This document shows positions 61,763-64,000 of a stretch of DNA of 64,000 nt, piece by piece; the stretch's first letter is position 1, and each line of letters begins with the position of its first letter. Source of the DNA: Candidatus Poseidoniaceae archaeon (lineage in GTDB: Archaea > Thermoplasmatota > Poseidoniia > Poseidoniales > Poseidoniaceae); the NCBI GenBank assembly GCA_949372875.1, contig CASIAW010000004.1:175247-239246 (forward strand), read 5' to 3'. The notes below the pieces were generated by a model. The model made no database searches. It saw nothing but the letters and a program-made list of their open reading frames with translations, and was not told the origin of the DNA. The position numbers and the translations under genes are program-made.

Positions 61763-61783
61763 ATACATGGGGGCCCCATGTAT
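61763..61783. repeat. Palindrome ATACATGGGG-G-CCCCATGTAT
   Basis: Ten-base arms around one base, perfect. Lies upstream of the membrane-tethered regulator (on its minus-strand side) and before the secreted-protein gene. Confidence 0.8.
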
Positions 61784-61794
61784 GCGCCCGTGAA

Positions 61795-61812
61795 TACAAC
61801 GGTACCGTTGTA
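61795..61812. repeat. Palindrome TACAACGGTACCGTTGTA
   Basis: Perfect 18-base palindrome, 12 bases after the first; followed at 61815-61822 by the 8-base palindrome CGTATACG. Confidence 0.8.
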
Positions 61813-61824
61813 CACGTATACGGC

Positions 61825-61843
61825 TACAAGGGGCCCCCTTGTA
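61825..61843. repeat. Palindrome TACAAGGGG-C-CCCCTTGTA
   Basis: Nine-base arms around one base, perfect. Third of the array between the divergent regulator and secreted-protein genes; all three share TACA ... TGTA outer ends. Confidence 0.8.
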
Positions 61844-61853
61844 TTCAGTCGTA

Positions 61854-61862
61854 ATGATTAAG
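61854..61862 (+). promoter_or_regulatory. TATA-like box of the calcium-repeat protein gene
   Basis: ATGATTAAG about 28 bases before the ATG at 61886, which has no ribosome site. The nearest palindrome ends 11 bases upstream. Confidence 0.35.
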
Positions 61863-61885
61863 TTTGGAAGTTTCCAGTCTACATT

Positions 61886-64000
61886 ATGAAAAGAATCTCC
61901 ACAACCTTGGTCGTAATTTTCCTTTTCCTCTCACTAGCACCAATTCAAAACACAAAAGCTGAAAGCGAATTGGGCAAGATTTCAGATACCGATTTCACAG
62001 AAATATACGGTCTTCAAGGAACCGATTATCTTCTCGTAAACTCAACTGGATCCCATCTCATGGATGTGAGAACCCAGACTATCAATTCGAATATCTCCTG
62101 TAATTCAGGCATAAGAATTTCGGCAGATAGAGAATATGTAATGTGTTCAAGTGGAATTTATCATTACAATAATAGCGCTTTGACATTGAAATTTAATGGC
62201 CCAATAGATATGAAAAACACCCCTAAAGACAACAATTCTCTAAATGCAGGAAGTCATTGCTCGTCATACCCGAATTCGAGACTGATGGTCTACAACCAAA
62301 ACAATCCATGGGTTATATCAAATCACACCGGTGTATTAAAAACTATACAATTCAGACCGAATATGGATATCGAATTAGGCCCTTATTTCTTGAACGAAGA
62401 TTCTGATAGAGTATCTTTCTTCTATAAAAGCGGTGGCTCAATGTCTTGTGGTACTACTGGAAGCTGGAACTGGGGTGGGTACCTCTACGTAGGCTACGTA
62501 AATATTGGTTCATCCCAGACAGTTAGTTTTAATTCAAATTCTGGCCAAAACATACAAGTGAATTACAACAATGGATTTTCACTCGGTGAAATACAATATG
62601 GTGCTACATATGTGACAGGAATTTCATCGAATACAGGAAACAACGTATATCATTCAATTCCTATTTCAGTCAATGGCTATGCAATAGATGAAAGGGGTGA
62701 GGATGAAAGTACCCCTCACAATTCTGCTTATGGACAATCTATTTGCTCTGTCAAAACTTATGATTCTGGTTCAGTTACTGGACACTATGTGATTTTTGAT
62801 GGTAAGAATACCATGATTGAGCAACCCGCTGAGAAAGCTAGTTGTACCTCTAATCAAAATATGACATATCTAACAGATGAAGGTGAAATTTTCAGTATAT
62901 GGCATGATTCTGATGGAGACTCATATAACGATTTAGTTGACAAATTCACGACCGATTCAACCCAATGGGATGATTTGGATGGGGATGGTTACGGAGATAA
63001 TCCACTCGGAAACAATTCAGACTTTTGCCCAACTCAAGCAGGAACATCCTCTCTAGATGTTTTGGGATGCCCCGATTTAGACAACGATGGGACCTCCAAC
63101 ACTGGAGACGCATTCCCACTAGATTCTACACAATCTAGTGATTCTGATGGAGATGGTTATGGAGACAATGTATCTGGAAATCTATTTGATTCATGTGCAT
63201 ATGAGTACGGAGATTCAAACAAGGGAAATTATTGGGGATGCCTTGATTCTGATGGAGATGGATGGGCAGATGATATTGATGAATTTGATTCCGACATTTC
63301 CCAGTGGAATGACACTGACGGAGATGGTTTCGGAGATTCAATCATTGGGTTCCAAGGCGATTCTTGTCCGACTCTTTTAGGAAACAGTTCAGAAGATGTG
63401 TATGGCTGTGAAGACGATGATGGGGATGGTTGGTCGAATGAAGGTGATGCATTTCCTAATGAGCCTACCCAATGGAGTGACAGGGATTTTGATGGATATG
63501 GCGATAATCAAGAGTTAGGCGCAGAATTAATTGATTCATTCCCTGGTGATTCAACTCAATGGACAGATACTGATGGAGATGGTCATGGAGATAACCCATA
63601 TGGGACAGAGGGTGATTGGTTTCCCAATGACCCAACACGCTGGCAAGATAGTGATCGTGATGGTGTAGCTGATGAAGACGATACCTTCCCGAATGAAATA
63701 ACCCAGTGGAACGATACTGATGGCGACGGATATGGGGATGAGGAGAATGGGAGCAGAGGAGATGCATTTCCGAATGATGATGCAGAATGGTTAGACTCTG
63801 ATATGGACGGACTTGGTGATAATGCTGACGCATTCCCATTCGACCCGACTCAAAAATTCGATGCTGATGATGATGGAATGGGCGATAACCCAATGGGAAT
63901 TGGAGCGGATAAATTCCCTAATGATGCAACACAATGGAGCGATATTGATGGCGATGGATATGGAGACAATCCGAACGGAACATCCCCTGACGCCTTCATC
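61886..64000 (+). CDS. Secreted protein with thrombospondin type-3-like calcium repeats (partial)
   Basis: Signal peptide MKRISTTLVVIFLFLSLAP, cut after about residue 25. Residues to about 335 form a beta-rich domain with several Cys, no family recognised. From about 339 on there are at least 14 repeats of the type D-x-D-G-D-G-x-x-D-N with spacers like AFPNDPTQW, as in thrombospondin type-3 and OmpA-linker repeats that bind Ca2+. The frame is open to the end of the window (705 codons), so the C terminus and any anchor are missing. More A/T-rich and Asn-rich than the core genes. Confidence 0.88.
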   Translation, partial: MKRISTTLVVIFLFLSLAPIQNTKAESELGKISDTDFTEIYGLQGTDYLLVNSTGSHLMDVRTQTINSNISCNSGIRISADREYVMCSSGIYHYNNSALTLKFNGPIDMKNTPKDNNSLNAGSHCSSYPNSRLMVYNQNNPWVISNHTGVLKTIQFRPNMDIELGPYFLNEDSDRVSFFYKSGGSMSCGTTGSWNWGGYLYVGYVNIGSSQTVSFNSNSGQNIQVNYNNGFSLGEIQYGATYVTGISSNTGNNVYHSIPISVNGYAIDERGEDESTPHNSAYGQSICSVKTYDSGSVTGHYVIFDGKNTMIEQPAEKASCTSNQNMTYLTDEGEIFSIWHDSDGDSYNDLVDKFTTDSTQWDDLDGDGYGDNPLGNNSDFCPTQAGTSSLDVLGCPDLDNDGTSNTGDAFPLDSTQSSDSDGDGYGDNVSGNLFDSCAYEYGDSNKGNYWGCLDSDGDGWADDIDEFDSDISQWNDTDGDGFGDSIIGFQGDSCPTLLGNSSEDVYGCEDDDGDGWSNEGDAFPNEPTQWSDRDFDGYGDNQELGAELIDSFPGDSTQWTDTDGDGHGDNPYGTEGDWFPNDPTRWQDSDRDGVADEDDTFPNEITQWNDTDGDGYGDEENGSRGDAFPNDDAEWLDSDMDGLGDNADAFPFDPTQKFDADDDGMGDNPMGIGADKFPNDATQWSDIDGDGYGDNPNGTSPDAFI

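Noticed and set aside
61763..61843. Palindrome array considered as CRISPR or attachment site
   Set aside because: The units differ in their centres, spacers are only 12 bases, and no cas or integrase gene is near.
63465..63893. 142-codon His/Leu-rich frame antisense to the calcium repeats
   Set aside because: Mirror of the Asp/Gly repeat codons; no start context.

Overview
The window looks like chromosomal DNA of a planktonic marine archaeon, most likely a Marine Group II euryarchaeote (Candidatus Poseidoniia). This is inference from gene content. Archaeal markers are a Gar1-type H/ACA RNP protein, a RibL-type FAD synthetase, a monofunctional archaeal-like RibB, TATA-like boxes just upstream of apparently leaderless genes, and many signal-peptide/C-terminal-anchor surface proteins. 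Beside them sit bacterial-type genes: GpsA, a PlsC-like acyltransferase, oligoribonuclease, trimeric-type riboflavin synthase, HugZ and a molybdenum hydroxylase. A GpsA plus acyltransferase set in an archaeon is the combination reported for Marine Group II. No rRNA, tRNA, CRISPR array, IS element or phage gene was recognised. Genes are tightly packed, and several convergent pairs abut with 0 to 4 bases between or overlapping.

Layout. 0-1.8 kb: 3' end of aroC and an overlapping aspartokinase. 1.8-6.8 kb: minus-strand DUF4350 - MoxR ATPase - DUF58 - membrane protein operon. 7-12.4 kb: surface protein and a three-subunit molybdenum hydroxylase of the 4-hydroxybenzoyl-CoA reductase type; its likely accessory genes (XdhC and a MobA-like cytidylyltransferase) lie apart at 22.4-23.9 kb. 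12.5-22.4 kb: acyltransferase, two subtilases flanking a 1,400-residue membrane protein with about 34 helices, and oligoribonuclease. 24-32.3 kb: acyl-CoA dehydrogenase, Ca/Na exchanger, aquaporin, fused 2-oxoacid dehydrogenase E1, VTT membrane protein, response-regulator protein. 32.4-37.1 kb: ribB-ribL-ribE-ribH - small membrane gene - trxB - moeB/thiF-rhodanese, all on the minus strand. 37.2-39.8 kb: endonuclease IV with a histone-H1-like tail, GpsA, small HTH protein.

39.8-49.9 kb: a nutrient-uptake block. A PhnC/PhnE-like ABC pair has a transmembrane hairpin inside its ATPase. Next come a haem/iron operon (surface protein, binding protein, permease, ATPase, HugZ-like haem-degrading protein) and a FEA1-like lipoprotein with eight cysteine/histidine repeats. 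The lipoprotein promoter is bracketed by two near-identical TTTAGG-N4-CCTAAA palindromes resembling DtxR/IdeR iron boxes. 49.9-57.4 kb: membrane protein, ABC-2 exporter, surface protein, a Gar1 domain fused to RG-rich repeats and four RanBP2-type zinc fingers, and a TPR membrane protein. 57.4-64 kb: a looser region of small membrane proteins, a MacB/LolD-type ABC pair, a membrane-tethered winged-helix protein, spacers full of related palindromes, and the start of a large secreted protein with thrombospondin type-3-like calcium repeats that runs off the end.

The clearest candidates for new biology are the Gar1/zinc-finger chimera, the iron-box-controlled Cys/His-repeat lipoprotein beside a haem operon, the ABC ATPase with an embedded membrane hairpin, the tailed endonuclease IV, and the palindrome family in the right-hand spacers.
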